Counted from the stretch's first letter, positions 16,667-26,061 are shown. The stretch is 64,000 nt of DNA from Chloroflexota bacterium (GCA_003228685.1 QIFC01000117.1:62001-126000); one strand, 5' to 3'. Made by a program: numbers and translations. The notes: generated by a model from the letters alone, not told the origin.

Positions 16667-17910
16667 TGGCCCTACTTGCGAACTGGTACGACCTTCGAGA
16701 CCTCGGCAACCCGGTTGCCAGACTCATCGAAGCGCTGCAAGACGCGGGCCTGTCCGGCGGCTGGATCTTCGCGATCACTGGGTTGCTGGGCGCGATCGGC
16801 ATTCTCAGCTTCGTAGGCGTCGCTGCCGTCATCGACATCTGGATTGAACGCCGCCTGATCGCCAGGATCCAGGTCCGGCGTGGGCCGAACCGCGCCGGAC
16901 CCTTCGGTTTGCTGCAGCCCATCGCCGATGCGATCAAACTAATTCAGAAGGAAGCCCTCCAACCCGACGCCGCCGATGGCATCATGTTCACACTGGCGCC
17001 TATCGTCATCTTCATTCCCGCCATCCTCGCGTTTGCCGTGCTGCCCTGGGGCGAGCACATGATCCTCGCCGACCTGAACGTAGGCGTGCTCTTTATTCTA
17101 GCGCTTGGTTCGACGACCACGATCATCATCTTCATGGCAGGCTATGCGTCGAACAACAAATTCGCGCTGCTTGGTTCGATGCGCGTTATCGCGATGCTGA
17201 TCAGCTACGAGTTACCGACAGTGCTAGCACTATTAGGGGTGGTTCTCTTTGCGAGCACAATGAGCCTCAGCGGCATTGTCGCGTTCCAGGAAACGCACTG
17301 GGTCTGGCTGATCTTCTTGCAGCCTCTCGCGTTCCTGATTTTCCTGCTTGGTTCAACCGCTGAGTTAGGCCGCACGCCTGCCGACATCGCTGAGGCGGAA
17401 TCGGAAATCGTTGCCGGCTTCCACATCGAGTACTCGGGCATGAAGTTCGGCCTGTTTTATGCGGTCGAGTTAGTGAACGTCGTCGCCGTTTCGGCGATCA
17501 TCGCCACGCTGTTTCTCGGAGGCTGGTGGACGTTTGGCCTGGAGACGTTCGTCCCGGGCTGGATGATCTTCATCGGGAAGCTGTACGCGGTCTACTTCAT
17601 CTTCATCTGGTTCCGCGGCACGCTGCCTCGGTTCCGCGTCGATCAATTGATGGCCTTCGCGTGGAAGGTGTTGCTGCCGCTCTCGATCGTTAACGTGCTC
17701 CTGGTGGCGCTTGAGGTATTCATCTGGACGGAATACGAACTAAGCGCGGGCCTCGTCCTGCCTATCTTTGGCATTGTGAACTTCGCGCTCGCCGGTGCGC
17801 TTATCGTGGGGTTTGGCAAGGCCATGACTAGAAACATGGAACGCTTTCCCAAGCGGCCGCGGCTCGTCGCCGATATCGACGTACCGCTGCCAGAGCCATC
17901 GACGGGATAA
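16666..17910 (+). CDS. nuoH: NADH-quinone oxidoreductase subunit H
   Basis: Membrane subunit that links the quinone site to the proton-pumping arm. In 414 residues there are eight to nine helices and the hallmark [22 protein letters not shown]. The acidic loop appears as [20 protein letters not shown] followed by [15 protein letters not shown] 16666 overlaps the nuoD stop (TAGTG). nuoI, which usually follows nuoH, is missing; only 13 bases separate nuoH from nuoJ. Confidence 0.96.
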   Translation: MALLANWYDLRDLGNPVARLIEALQDAGLSGGWIFAITGLLGAIGILSFVGVAAVIDIWIERRLIARIQVRRGPNRAGPFGLLQPIADAIKLIQKEALQPDAADGIMFTLAPIVIFIPAILAFAVLPWGEHMILADLNVGVLFILALGSTTTIIIFMAGYASNNKFALLGSMRVIAMLISYELPTVLALLGVVLFASTMSLSGIVAFQETHWVWLIFLQPLAFLIFLLGSTAELGRTPADIAEAESEIVAGFHIEYSGMKFGLFYAVELVNVVAVSAIIATLFLGGWWTFGLETFVPGWMIFIGKLYAVYFIFIWFRGTLPRFRVDQLMAFAWKVLLPLSIVNVLLVALEVFIWTEYELSAGLVLPIFGIVNFALAGALIVGFGKAMTRNMERFPKRPRLVADIDVPLPEPSTG

Positions 17911-17923
17911 GAGGAGCTGCGCT

Positions 17924-18415
17924 CTGGAAGAAACCGGTGTTGTTATCGCATTCTGGGTGCTCGCCGCGCTGACTATCGGTGCGGCGGCTATGCTGATCGT
18001 CGTGCGGAATCTCATGCATGCCCTCCTCTTCCTCGTCCTCAGCTTCGTTGGCGTCGCCGGGCTCTACATCACGCTGTCTGCCGATTTCGTCGCGGTGGCT
18101 CAGGTACTGGTCTACGCGGGCGCGATCTCCGTACTGATGATCTTCGCCGTCATGCTGACGCCTAGGTCGAGCCGCGATAACGCCGGCAACATGCTCCAAC
18201 TTCCTGCGCTCATACTGTCAGGGCTTGTTGTCGCAGGCGTGACGTTTGTCGCGCTGGAGACGGACTGGCGCGAGGCCGGCCGGGGGTCGTTCGAGAGCAC
18301 CGCTACTGAAATCGGCCAAGCGCTGCTCAGCCCCTTCGTACTGCCGTTCGAGATCGCCTCCGTCCTCCTAGTGGCGGCGATGATCGGCGCGATCGTCCTG
18401 GTGAGGGAAGACTAG
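17924..18415 (+). CDS. nuoJ: NADH-quinone oxidoreductase subunit J, probable CTG start
   Basis: Membrane subunit with five helices and the conserved VAQVLVYAGAISVLMIFAVML segment. The first ATG/GTG/TTG in frame is GTG 17957, which would delete half of helix 1. In-frame CTG at 17924 lies seven bases after AGGAG (17912-17916) and restores the normal N-terminus LEETGVVIAFWVLAALT, giving 163 residues. I therefore annotate the CTG start. The stop is one base before nuoK. Confidence 0.85.
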   Translation: MEETGVVIAFWVLAALTIGAAAMLIVVRNLMHALLFLVLSFVGVAGLYITLSADFVAVAQVLVYAGAISVLMIFAVMLTPRSSRDNAGNMLQLPALILSGLVVAGVTFVALETDWREAGRGSFESTATEIGQALLSPFVLPFEIASVLLVAAMIGAIVLVRED

Positions 18416-18416
18416 C

Positions 18417-18749
18417 GTGGTCGCCCTGCTTGCCGTCCGCGTCGATCTTGAGCACGTCCTGATCGTGGGCGCTGTGCTATTCGCCATCGGCCTCTACGTG
18501 GCGCTGACGAAGCGAAACGCGGTCGCCGTGCTCATGGGCATCGAACTGATGCTCAACGCCGTCAACCTGACGTTCGTCGCGTTCGCGCGCTTCGTCGAAT
18601 CGCCGCGGCCGCTCGATGGTCATATCTTCGCGATCTTCGTCATCACCGTAGCGGCGGCCGAGGCGGCCGTCGCGTTGGCTCTTGCCGTTGTCGTCTACCG
18701 CCACCGCGAGACGATCGACATCGACAAGATTAGCCTCCTGCGCTGGTAG
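18417..18749 (+). CDS. nuoK: NADH-quinone oxidoreductase subunit K
   Basis: Three-helix antiporter-related subunit, 110 residues. The two conserved membrane glutamates are present in GIELMLNAVNL and ITVAAAEAAVALA. It starts with GTG one base after nuoJ. The N-terminus has about ten more residues than many NuoK proteins. Confidence 0.95.
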   Translation: MVALLAVRVDLEHVLIVGAVLFAIGLYVALTKRNAVAVLMGIELMLNAVNLTFVAFARFVESPRPLDGHIFAIFVITVAAAEAAVALALAVVVYRHRETIDIDKISLLRW

Positions 18750-18756
18750 CTGGGCC

Positions 18757-18948
18757 ATGTGGACGAAGTGGATGGAAGTCAAGAGCGGCTACGCGGCCCA
18801 GATCTGGCAAGAATTCTTTCGCGCGGAGGGCGTTGCGATTCGCGTCGTCCCGCCGCTTGAAAGCGACGCGCAGATGCTGACGCCTCGCGAACTCTGGGTG
18901 CCCAACAGCAAGACGCACGTGGCCGACGAACTGCTGCGGAAGATCTGA
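18757..18948 (+). CDS. small conserved-looking protein inserted between nuoK and nuoL
   Basis: A 63-residue soluble protein (MWTKWMEVKSGYAAQIWQEF at the start) in the complex I operon. Its stop overlaps the nuoL start by one base (TGATG), so it is almost certainly translated. The layout, a helix after a short strand, then GVAIRVVP and ELWVPNSKTHVADELL, resembles DUF2007-type putative signal-transducing small proteins; that similarity is my reading, not a search result. No cysteines and no membrane helix. Possible assembly or regulatory role. Confidence 0.7.
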   Translation: MWTKWMEVKSGYAAQIWQEFFRAEGVAIRVVPPLESDAQMLTPRELWVPNSKTHVADELLRKI

Positions 18949-20882
18949 TGCTGCCTGAGATTCCGGAAGGCGTCGCCTGGTCGATCCTGCTGCTGCCGAT
19001 AGGATCGATGCTGGCGATCCTACTGTTCACGCGAGCGAACCCCAGGCTGAGCGGCTACGTGACGATCGGCTCCATCGGTCTGGCGTTCCTCTTCTCGCTC
19101 TGGGTGCTGGACAGCGTCATCCAATCCGACGGCCACGCGCTCCCATTCCAGAGTCACGAATGGCTGACGCTTAATGTGCCCGCCGGCCAGGACCTCGTGG
19201 TGAATCTTGGCCTGCGTATCGATGGCCTCAGCGCGATCATGCTCATTGTGGTCACGTCTGTGTCGCTGCTAGTGCAGATCTACTCGCAGGGCTACATGGC
19301 GGGCGACGGTGGCTACTCGCGCTATTTCGCCTACATGTCGCTGTTCACCACAGCCATGCTCGGCCTCATCATGGTCGACAGCATCCTGATACTGTTCGTG
19401 TTCTGGGAACTCGTCGGGCTCTCTTCGTACCTGCTCATCGGCTTCTGGTTCCAGAAGCCGTCGGCCGCCAAGGCCGCGATGAAGGCCTTTATCGTGACGC
19501 GCCTGGGCGACGTTGGCTTCATGCTGGCGATCATCCTGATTTGGGTGAAGACGGGCACCTTCGACATCGCCGAGATACAAGCGCTGGCCGTGGCCGGCAT
19601 CCTCAGCGTCAACGTCCTGACCGTCTTCGGGCTTGGCATGTTCGCTGGTGCGGTCGGCAAATCGGCTCAGTTCCCACTCCACGTCTGGCTTCCCGACGCA
19701 ATGGAGGGTCCAACGCCGGTTTCCGCGCTGATCCACGCCGCCACCATGGTGGTGGCCGGCGTCTATCTGATTGCCCGCATGTTCCCGATCTATGAAGTAG
19801 CGGACGATGCACGAATGACGATCGCGGTCGTTGGCGGGGTGACGGCGCTGATGGCGGCGCTGCTCGCGCTCGTCGTTGTCGATATCAAGCGCGTAATGGC
19901 CTATTCGACGATCAGCCAGCTCGGATACATGATGCTGGCTTTAGGCATGGGCGGCTATGTCGCCGCCATCTTCCACCTGCTTACCCACGCGTTCTTCAAG
20001 GCGCTACTCTTCCTCGGCTCTGGCAGCGTCAACCACGCGACGAACACCTTCGACATGCGGAAGATGGGTGGGCTGCGTAAGTTCATGCCCTGGACCTATG
20101 CAACGTTCCTGGTCGCCGCGCTGAGCCTCGCCGGCGTGTTTCCGTTCGCCGGCTTCTGGAGCAAGGATGAGATCCTCGGCGATGCATGGCGTGACCAGCA
20201 GGCGCTCTTCTGGATAGCGCTCGGCGTCGTCTTCTTGACCGCGTTCTACATGTTCCGCGCGATCCTGCTCACGTTCGAAGGAGAGTATCAGGGTGGCGAG
20301 GAGCCGGAGGAAGACGGCCATGGCGGCGATCCATCGCGTCCCCACGAGTCGCCGTGGGTCATGGTCGCACCGCTCGCCGTCCTCGCTGTGCCCGCCGCGC
20401 TCATCGGCTTCGCCAACATCAACGGAGGCGTCGAACACCTGCTCGCCGGCGCGCTGCCCGCCGCGACGGAGGAGCGCCTGAACGTGTTCGAGTTCAGTTG
20501 GGGTATCGCGCTGGGTTCCAGCGCTGTGGCGATCGCCGGTATCGTTGGCGCCTACCTCTTTTACGGCGCCAAGGTGCTGTCAGCGGAGGCCGTCAGAACC
20601 ACCTTCAAGCCCGTCCACACCCTGCTGGAGCGTAAGTACTTCCTCGATGATCTCTACGAAGGCGTGTTCGTCGGGAAACTGCTCCAGGGCAGTGCTGCGG
20701 TGCTCGCTTGGTTTGACACCAATATCGTCGACGGCGTCGCGAACGGAGTCGCCGGCACCTTGCGTTTCGGCGGCAGCTCGCTGCGCCTGCTGCAGACCGG
20801 CCAGGTACAGTTCTACGGCCTCGTCGCCTTTGCCGGCATCCTGCTTACGGGGGGCCTCGTGTTCCTGCTGAACCCGCTGTGA
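18948..20882 (+). CDS. nuoL: NADH-quinone oxidoreductase subunit L
   Basis: Largest antiporter-like proton-pumping subunit, 644 residues with about 16 helices and the long C-terminal lateral helix. Conserved elements include FWELVGLSSYLLIGFW, SAQFPLHVWLPDAMEGPTPV, SALIHAATMVVAGVYL, YSTISQLGYM and LTHAFFKALLFLGSGS. A charged loop GEEPEEDGHGG near 450 separates the last helices. ATG 18948 overlaps the small upstream gene. Confidence 0.97.
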   Translation: MLPEIPEGVAWSILLLPIGSMLAILLFTRANPRLSGYVTIGSIGLAFLFSLWVLDSVIQSDGHALPFQSHEWLTLNVPAGQDLVVNLGLRIDGLSAIMLIVVTSVSLLVQIYSQGYMAGDGGYSRYFAYMSLFTTAMLGLIMVDSILILFVFWELVGLSSYLLIGFWFQKPSAAKAAMKAFIVTRLGDVGFMLAIILIWVKTGTFDIAEIQALAVAGILSVNVLTVFGLGMFAGAVGKSAQFPLHVWLPDAMEGPTPVSALIHAATMVVAGVYLIARMFPIYEVADDARMTIAVVGGVTALMAALLALVVVDIKRVMAYSTISQLGYMMLALGMGGYVAAIFHLLTHAFFKALLFLGSGSVNHATNTFDMRKMGGLRKFMPWTYATFLVAALSLAGVFPFAGFWSKDEILGDAWRDQQALFWIALGVVFLTAFYMFRAILLTFEGEYQGGEEPEEDGHGGDPSRPHESPWVMVAPLAVLAVPAALIGFANINGGVEHLLAGALPAATEERLNVFEFSWGIALGSSAVAIAGIVGAYLFYGAKVLSAEAVRTTFKPVHTLLERKYFLDDLYEGVFVGKLLQGSAAVLAWFDTNIVDGVANGVAGTLRFGGSSLRLLQTGQVQFYGLVAFAGILLTGGLVFLLNPL

Positions 20883-20889
20883 TGATGCC

Positions 20890-22359
20890 ATGCTGACGTT
20901 CCTCGTCTTCTTCCCCGTCGTGGGCGCCATCCTCATCGCGACGTTGCCTCGCGAGGACGAGCGCTATGCGAAGTATCTTGCGCTGGGCGTCACCGGTACG
21001 CTGCTCGTCGTTTCGCTCGTGATCTTCGGCCTCTTCGAGCGCGGCGAAGAAGGGCTGCAGTTCGCTGAGCAGTTCCGCTGGATCCGCGAGCAAGACGCCG
21101 GTTTCGACATCCAGTATTTCCTCGGAGTCGACGGCCTCGGCCTCACCATGGTTGTGCTCACCACGTTCCTCTTTACGGTCGCCGTGCTCGTGTCCTGGAA
21201 CGTCGAAAAGCGGACCAAGGAGTACTTTGCCTGGATGCTCGCGCTGATGACAGGCGTAATGGGCGTCTTCACCGCGCAGGACCTGATTCTGTTCTTCCTC
21301 TTCTGGGAGGTCGAGATGGTGCCGATGTACTTCCTGATCTCCATCTGGGGGTCTGGCCGCAAAGAGTACTCGGCGATGAAGTTCATGCTGTTCACGATCT
21401 CGGGCAGCGCGCTTATGCTTGTTGGCTTCCTCGCGCTCGCGTTCTCCGCCGATCCCACGACGTTCGATATGGTCGTGCTGCGCGACGCGGAACTGAGCAA
21501 CGTCGTCCTGCCGCTGCCCGCAATCTTCTTCCTGCTGTTCATCGGCTTCGCGGTGAAGCTGCCGATCTTCCCACTCCACACCTGGCTTCCGGACGCACAC
21601 ACGGACGCGCCGACGGCCGTGAGTGTAATCTTGGCCGGCGTCCTCCTCAAAATGGGGGCCTACGGGATCCTGCGCATTCCTGTGAGTATCATGCCTGATA
21701 CGGCGCAGGACTACGCCGTCTGGATGGCCTCAATCGCCGCCGCCAGCATCCTCTACGGCGCGTTCATGACGCTCCGCCAGACAGACCTCAAGCGCATGAT
21801 CGCGTACTCCAGCGTGAGCCATATGGGCTACGTCTTGCTGGGAATCGCCGCGCTTAACCAGATCGGCATGACGGGTGCGACGCTTCAGATGTTCAGCCAC
21901 GGCGTCATCACTGGGCTCCTCTTCGTCATGGTCGGGATGATCTACGATCGGACGCACACCCGGGACATCAGGGAACTGTCCGGGCTGGCCCACTATACGC
22001 CCATTATTGCCACGGTCATGATCATGGCTGGATTGGCCTCGCTTGGGCTGCCCGCGATGTCCGGATTCGTGGCGGAACTGATGGTCTTCTTGGGCGCCGC
22101 CGATCAGTTCGTAGCGCCGACCATCATCGGCGTGATCGGCGTCTTGTTGTCGGCCGGCTATATCCTCTGGATGGTGCGGCGCGTGATGTTCGGGCCGAAG
22201 AACCCGAAGTGGGCCGATCTGCCCGACGCGACCTCGTGGTGGGAGCAGGTGCCGATGGCTGCCATGCTTGCCGTGATCATCGCTGTTGGTATCTACCCGG
22301 CGCGGCTCGTCGAAGTGATCGATCAAGGGATTTTGCCGTTGGCAGCGCGGCTATTGTAG
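20890..22359 (+). CDS. nuoM: NADH-quinone oxidoreductase subunit M
   Basis: Antiporter-like subunit, 489 residues, about 14 helices. LFFLFWEVEMVPMYFLI holds the conserved membrane glutamate, and KLPIFPLHTWLPDAHTDAPT the loop next to the conserved lysine region. YSSVSHMGYVLLGI and FSHGVITGLLFVMVGM follow. Seven bases separate it from nuoL. Confidence 0.97.
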   Translation: MLTFLVFFPVVGAILIATLPREDERYAKYLALGVTGTLLVVSLVIFGLFERGEEGLQFAEQFRWIREQDAGFDIQYFLGVDGLGLTMVVLTTFLFTVAVLVSWNVEKRTKEYFAWMLALMTGVMGVFTAQDLILFFLFWEVEMVPMYFLISIWGSGRKEYSAMKFMLFTISGSALMLVGFLALAFSADPTTFDMVVLRDAELSNVVLPLPAIFFLLFIGFAVKLPIFPLHTWLPDAHTDAPTAVSVILAGVLLKMGAYGILRIPVSIMPDTAQDYAVWMASIAAASILYGAFMTLRQTDLKRMIAYSSVSHMGYVLLGIAALNQIGMTGATLQMFSHGVITGLLFVMVGMIYDRTHTRDIRELSGLAHYTPIIATVMIMAGLASLGLPAMSGFVAELMVFLGAADQFVAPTIIGVIGVLLSAGYILWMVRRVMFGPKNPKWADLPDATSWWEQVPMAAMLAVIIAVGIYPARLVEVIDQGILPLAARLL

Positions 22360-22363
22360 TGCG

Positions 22364-23836
22364 ATGTTAGAGGACCTAGACCGCATCGGCCCGGAGATCG
22401 TCGTCATGGTGTCGGCAGGCATCATCCTGATGGTCGATCTGGTCCTGCGCGACCGCAACCGGGGCTGGCTGCCGTTCATCGCGCTCGCCGGGTTGGGCGG
22501 GGCCGCGCTCTGGACCGTGACGCTCATCCTGCGCGATAGGGAAGCCGTCACGTTCAGTGGTACGTATTCACTCGATACCTTCAGCATCTATTTCATCTTC
22601 TTGTTTATCGGTGTTTCAGGCCTCGTGATCCTGGCCTCGGCCGACTACGTGCGGAACCTGCACAACCAGGGCGAGTTCTGGGCGCTGTTGTTGCTGGCTA
22701 CGAGCGGCATGATGCTGCTGGGCGGCGCGCGCGACCTGATCTTGATCTTCATCGCGCTGGAACTCACAAGCATCTGCCAGTACGCGCTCGCCGCCTTCGT
22801 CAGGGACGGGAAGGGGAGTGAGGCCGGGCTCAAGTACATCCTGTTGGGCGCAATGGCCTCCGCAGTGATCCTCTATGGCATGGCCTTCCTGTTCGGCATC
22901 GCGGGGACGACGAAGCTCGTCTCCGCAGACGGCGGGGCCAGCATCTCCGCGCTCGTTCTAGAAGGCGATCCTGGGACGAGGGCAGCCTTGTTCGCGGCGG
23001 CGGTGCTGTTAGCGGGCGGCCTCAGCTTCAAGGTGGCGCTCGTGCCGTTTCAGATGTGGGTGCCGGACGTGTACGAGGGTGCCGCGACGCCCGTTGCCGC
23101 GTTCCTATCAGTTGGCAGCAAAGCCGCCGGCTTTGCCGTCATCCTGCGTGTCTTCTACCAGGGCTTCGGCTTCGGACCCGACAACCTGGTCAGCAGCGAT
23201 TGGGCCAACATCTTCGCCGCGGTTGCTGCTATCTCGATGACGGCGGGCAACGTGATGGCGCTCGTCCAGACCGATATTAGACGTTTGCTCGGCTACAGCT
23301 CGATCGCGCAGGCTGGCAACATCGCGATCGGCGTGGCCGCCATCGCCGTCGGGTCCACCTTAGGCGCGAGCGGTGTGACATTCTTCCTGGCGACCTATGC
23401 CTTCACGAACCTCGGCGCCTTCTTCGCCATCCTAGCCATCTCGCAACGCATCGGGTCCTATCGGATCAAGGACTATGCGGGCATGGTGCGCCGCGCGCCA
23501 ATGCTGGCCGCCGTGCTGGCCTTTTCCTTCGTCTCCCTGACCGGCCTCCCGCCGACGGCGGGGTTCGTCGCCAAGATCTACATCTTCAACGCTGCTGTGC
23601 AGTCAGACCTCGTCTGGCTCGTGCTGGTTGGTGTGCTGAATTCGGCCGTCTCCGCCTACTACTATCTGCGCGTCGTTGGCCATATGTACCTGGCGGAGCC
23701 TGAAGACAGCAGCCCTGTCGTACCCACGCCCATGCTTGCCTCCGCTCTGGCGATCACGGCGGTTGGTGTGCTCGTTGTCGGTCTCGCGCCCACGCTGCTC
23801 ATGGATGCCGCCCAGCGGGCCGTCAGCGCGCTCTAG
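22364..23836 (+). CDS. nuoN: NADH-quinone oxidoreductase subunit N
   Basis: Third antiporter-like subunit, 490 residues, about 14 helices. ALELTSICQYALAAF has the conserved glutamate, KVALVPFQMWVPDVYEGAAT matches the broken-helix region, and YSSIAQAGNIAIGVAA follows. Last gene of the operon. The nuoE, nuoF and nuoG genes for NADH oxidation are absent, so the electron donor is probably not NADH directly, or those genes lie elsewhere. Confidence 0.97.
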   Translation: MLEDLDRIGPEIVVMVSAGIILMVDLVLRDRNRGWLPFIALAGLGGAALWTVTLILRDREAVTFSGTYSLDTFSIYFIFLFIGVSGLVILASADYVRNLHNQGEFWALLLLATSGMMLLGGARDLILIFIALELTSICQYALAAFVRDGKGSEAGLKYILLGAMASAVILYGMAFLFGIAGTTKLVSADGGASISALVLEGDPGTRAALFAAAVLLAGGLSFKVALVPFQMWVPDVYEGAATPVAAFLSVGSKAAGFAVILRVFYQGFGFGPDNLVSSDWANIFAAVAAISMTAGNVMALVQTDIRRLLGYSSIAQAGNIAIGVAAIAVGSTLGASGVTFFLATYAFTNLGAFFAILAISQRIGSYRIKDYAGMVRRAPMLAAVLAFSFVSLTGLPPTAGFVAKIYIFNAAVQSDLVWLVLVGVLNSAVSAYYYLRVVGHMYLAEPEDSSPVVPTPMLASALAITAVGVLVVGLAPTLLMDAAQRAVSAL

Positions 23837-23896
23837 GCTGCTACTGCCGGAGGGAGTTCCGGAGGGAACGGAAAGCTACTGAGAACAACAGCCTAG
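23833..23896. terminator. possible bidirectional terminator between convergent genes
   Basis: A perfect 8-bp inverted repeat, CTAGGCTG (23833-23840) and CAGCCTAG (23889-23896), encloses an inner CCGGA/TCCGG pair. It overlaps the stop codons of nuoN and of the convergent propeller gene. There is no clear T-run, so termination is inferred from structure and position. Confidence 0.4.
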
Positions 23897-25473
23897 GGCG
23901 GCAGACTGTCGAAGAATCCCGCGGTGAGTTGCAGGATCAGCGCGGCGTCGATCGAGTTGATGCTGCCGCTCTCATTTACGTCCGCCGCGTCATGGCAGGG
24001 GAGCGTTCCCAGCAAGCCGGCGACGAACTGGAGGACCAGCGCCGCGTCGATGCTCGTCACTTCGCCGGAACAGTCGACATCACCAACGACCTGGGGCGTG
24101 GGGCTCGGCGTGGGTGTGGATCTTGACGTGGGAGTGGGCACATTCGAGTCGAACTTGGACATGGCCCAAAAGACATCGAACGCCTCGTTCGTATCGTCTG
24201 GCACGAGGTTCGCTGCCAGTGACTGATACGCCACCGCCCCCCCATTTGCGCTGATGGCGGGGAACGAGCTATGACTGTTCGCCTGCCCGCCGCCGTCGGC
24301 GAGGCTGACGCGCGCCGGCATTCCACTGTTCAACTCCTGGACGAAGATGTCACGCAGGGAGTTGGTGTCTCCTGCGACGAGGTTACTGGCAAGCGACTGG
24401 TAGGTAACGATGCTGCCGTCCGCGCTGATGCGCGCGAACTCACTGCGATCGTTCGCTTCGGCGCCTTCGAGCCCGACGCTAATTCGTGTCGTTGTGCCGG
24501 CGACGATGTCGCGCAAGAAGACATCGATCTCGTCGTTCGTATCCTCAGGCACCAGATTGCTGGACGCTGAGTGGAAGACTACGTAGCGGCCATCGTCGCT
24601 TGCATCGCCGTAGAGGCTGTGGTCGTTACCCTCAGCTCCGTCGCTGCTGACACTCGCGCGCACGGTCGTGCCTAGCGTCCTGTCACGTAGGAAGATGTCA
24701 TCGCGTAGGTTGTTATCCTCCGTCGTGAGACTGCTTGCAAACGAGCCGAATACCGCGTACCGGCCGTCGCCGGAGATCCGCCCCGGGCCCGCGCCCAGTC
24801 CACCGCTCGCGCTGTTGCCCTCAACGCCTTCAGTCGAGACGCTGATCCGTTCCGTCGTGCCGGCTTGGAGATCACGCACGAACACGTCCCGGTCTCCGTT
24901 CGTGTCGCCTTCGACGAGGTTGTCGGCCAAGGAGGTGAACGTTACATAACGTCCATCGCTGCTCGTTGATGGCGTGAAGCTGTCGCCGTTTGCCTCTGAG
25001 CCGTCGTTCGCCAGGCTGACGCGGAACGTTGTTCCGAGTTCACGGTCGTAGCAGAATATATCGCTCGCGTCGTTTGTATCGCCCTCCACGAGGTTTGCGG
25101 CATCTGACTCGTAGACGACGAAGCGGCCATCACCGCTGATGGCGGGGAATAGGGTAGGGCGGTTCGCCTGCGTGCCGTCGGTCGCGACGCTGACCAGGTC
25201 TGTTGTGCCGTTCTGGCGGTCGCGAACGAAGATGTCCCTGCTGTTCGTGTCGCCTTCAACCAAGTTCGGTGCGTCCGATGAAAACGCCACGTAGCGTCCA
25301 TCGCCGCTGAGCGATGCGCTCTGGCTCGCGCTCGTGCCCTCGACTCCGAGGCTGGACACGCTGACGCGCTCCGTCTGCGGCTCAGTGGCTGATGTGAGCG
25401 TACTCAGCAGAAGCGCCGCGATGCCGGTGAATACCAGCAGTGCAAGCAGGTGTTTGTTGGATCGACCTGGCAT
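23893..25473 (-). CDS. secreted seven-bladed PD40/TolB-like propeller with dockerin-like tail
   Basis: A 526-residue exported protein. A signal peptide spans about residues 1-30 (LLALLVFTGIAALLLS). Seven tandem repeats of about 52-58 residues follow, each with SGDGRYVAF-, NLVEGDTN- and DIFVRD-type motifs, predicting a seven-bladed propeller; the GDTN turns may bind calcium. After a Thr/Pro linker (PTPTSRSTPTPSPTP) come two calcium-loop/helix units, DVDCSGEVTSIDAALVLQF and DVNESGSINSIDAALILQL, typical of dockerin type I. ATG 25473 is used; a TACGAT box ends six bases before it. Confidence 0.8.
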   Translation of the reverse strand: MPGRSNKHLLALLVFTGIAALLLSTLTSATEPQTERVSVSSLGVEGTSASQSASLSGDGRYVAFSSDAPNLVEGDTNSRDIFVRDRQNGTTDLVSVATDGTQANRPTLFPAISGDGRFVVYESDAANLVEGDTNDASDIFCYDRELGTTFRVSLANDGSEANGDSFTPSTSSDGRYVTFTSLADNLVEGDTNGDRDVFVRDLQAGTTERISVSTEGVEGNSASGGLGAGPGRISGDGRYAVFGSFASSLTTEDNNLRDDIFLRDRTLGTTVRASVSSDGAEGNDHSLYGDASDDGRYVVFHSASSNLVPEDTNDEIDVFLRDIVAGTTTRISVGLEGAEANDRSEFARISADGSIVTYQSLASNLVAGDTNSLRDIFVQELNSGMPARVSLADGGGQANSHSSFPAISANGGAVAYQSLAANLVPDDTNEAFDVFWAMSKFDSNVPTPTSRSTPTPSPTPQVVGDVDCSGEVTSIDAALVLQFVAGLLGTLPCHDAADVNESGSINSIDAALILQLTAGFFDSLPP

Positions 25474-25542
25474 ATGAAGATCGTAGCTGCGCGCCCTCAA
25501 GCGGGCAAGGCTGATAGTGGGGAACGCGCTATGCTAGGCGCG

Positions 25543-26001
25543 ATGTCCCAGTACGCGGTCACAGTCACGGTGGAATCCACGTTCGCGGATCAGGTTGCGA
25601 CGCGCAGCCTGGAGGAACAAGCGAAGAAGGTGCTGGCGGCCGAGCAGGTTCCGCCCAAGTCCGAGTTGAGCGTTCTGGTGACCGACGACGAGACCATGCG
25701 CGATCTCAACCGCCGCTTTCGCCACGTTGATGAGCCGACCGATGTCCTATCGTTCGGGCTGGATGACGGCCCCGCCTTCGCGACGCCTCCCGACAGCGCC
25801 AATCAGGCAGGCGAAGTTATCATCTCATTTCCCTCGGCTCTCCACCAGGCCCGAGGCGCCGGCCATGGCGTCGAACTGGAGCTGCTCCACCTCTTGACGC
25901 ACGGCGTACTCCACATACTAGGATACGATCATGAAGAGCCGGAGGACGCTCGCAACATGCATGCGAAAGAGGAACTGCTGCTGGACGGCTGGCGTCATTG
26001 A
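25543..26001 (+). CDS. ybeY: endoribonuclease YbeY
   Basis: Zinc-dependent ribonuclease for 16S rRNA 3'-end maturation and ribosome quality control. The three-histidine motif HGVLHILGYDH is intact near the C-terminus, and DVLSFGLDD precedes it. I prefer ATG 25543 (152 residues); ATG 25531 is also in frame but overlaps a TATGCT -10-like box at 25530-25535. With the later start the mRNA could be leaderless. It is followed by dnaX. Confidence 0.92.
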   Translation: MSQYAVTVTVESTFADQVATRSLEEQAKKVLAAEQVPPKSELSVLVTDDETMRDLNRRFRHVDEPTDVLSFGLDDGPAFATPPDSANQAGEVIISFPSALHQARGAGHGVELELLHLLTHGVLHILGYDHEEPEDARNMHAKEELLLDGWRH

Positions 26002-26026
26002 GAGCGTTCACGGTCGCTGGTATACT
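25998..26026 (+). promoter_or_regulatory. putative dnaX promoter
   Basis: TTGAGA (25998-26003) and TATACT (26021-26026) are separated by exactly 17 bases, each a 5/6 match to consensus. The -35 box overlaps the ybeY stop codon. The predicted start near 26033 leaves a leader of about 29 bases before dnaX. Confidence 0.7.
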
Positions 26027-26061
26027 GAGCCCGATCCCATGACATTTGTTGAATCTGCACC

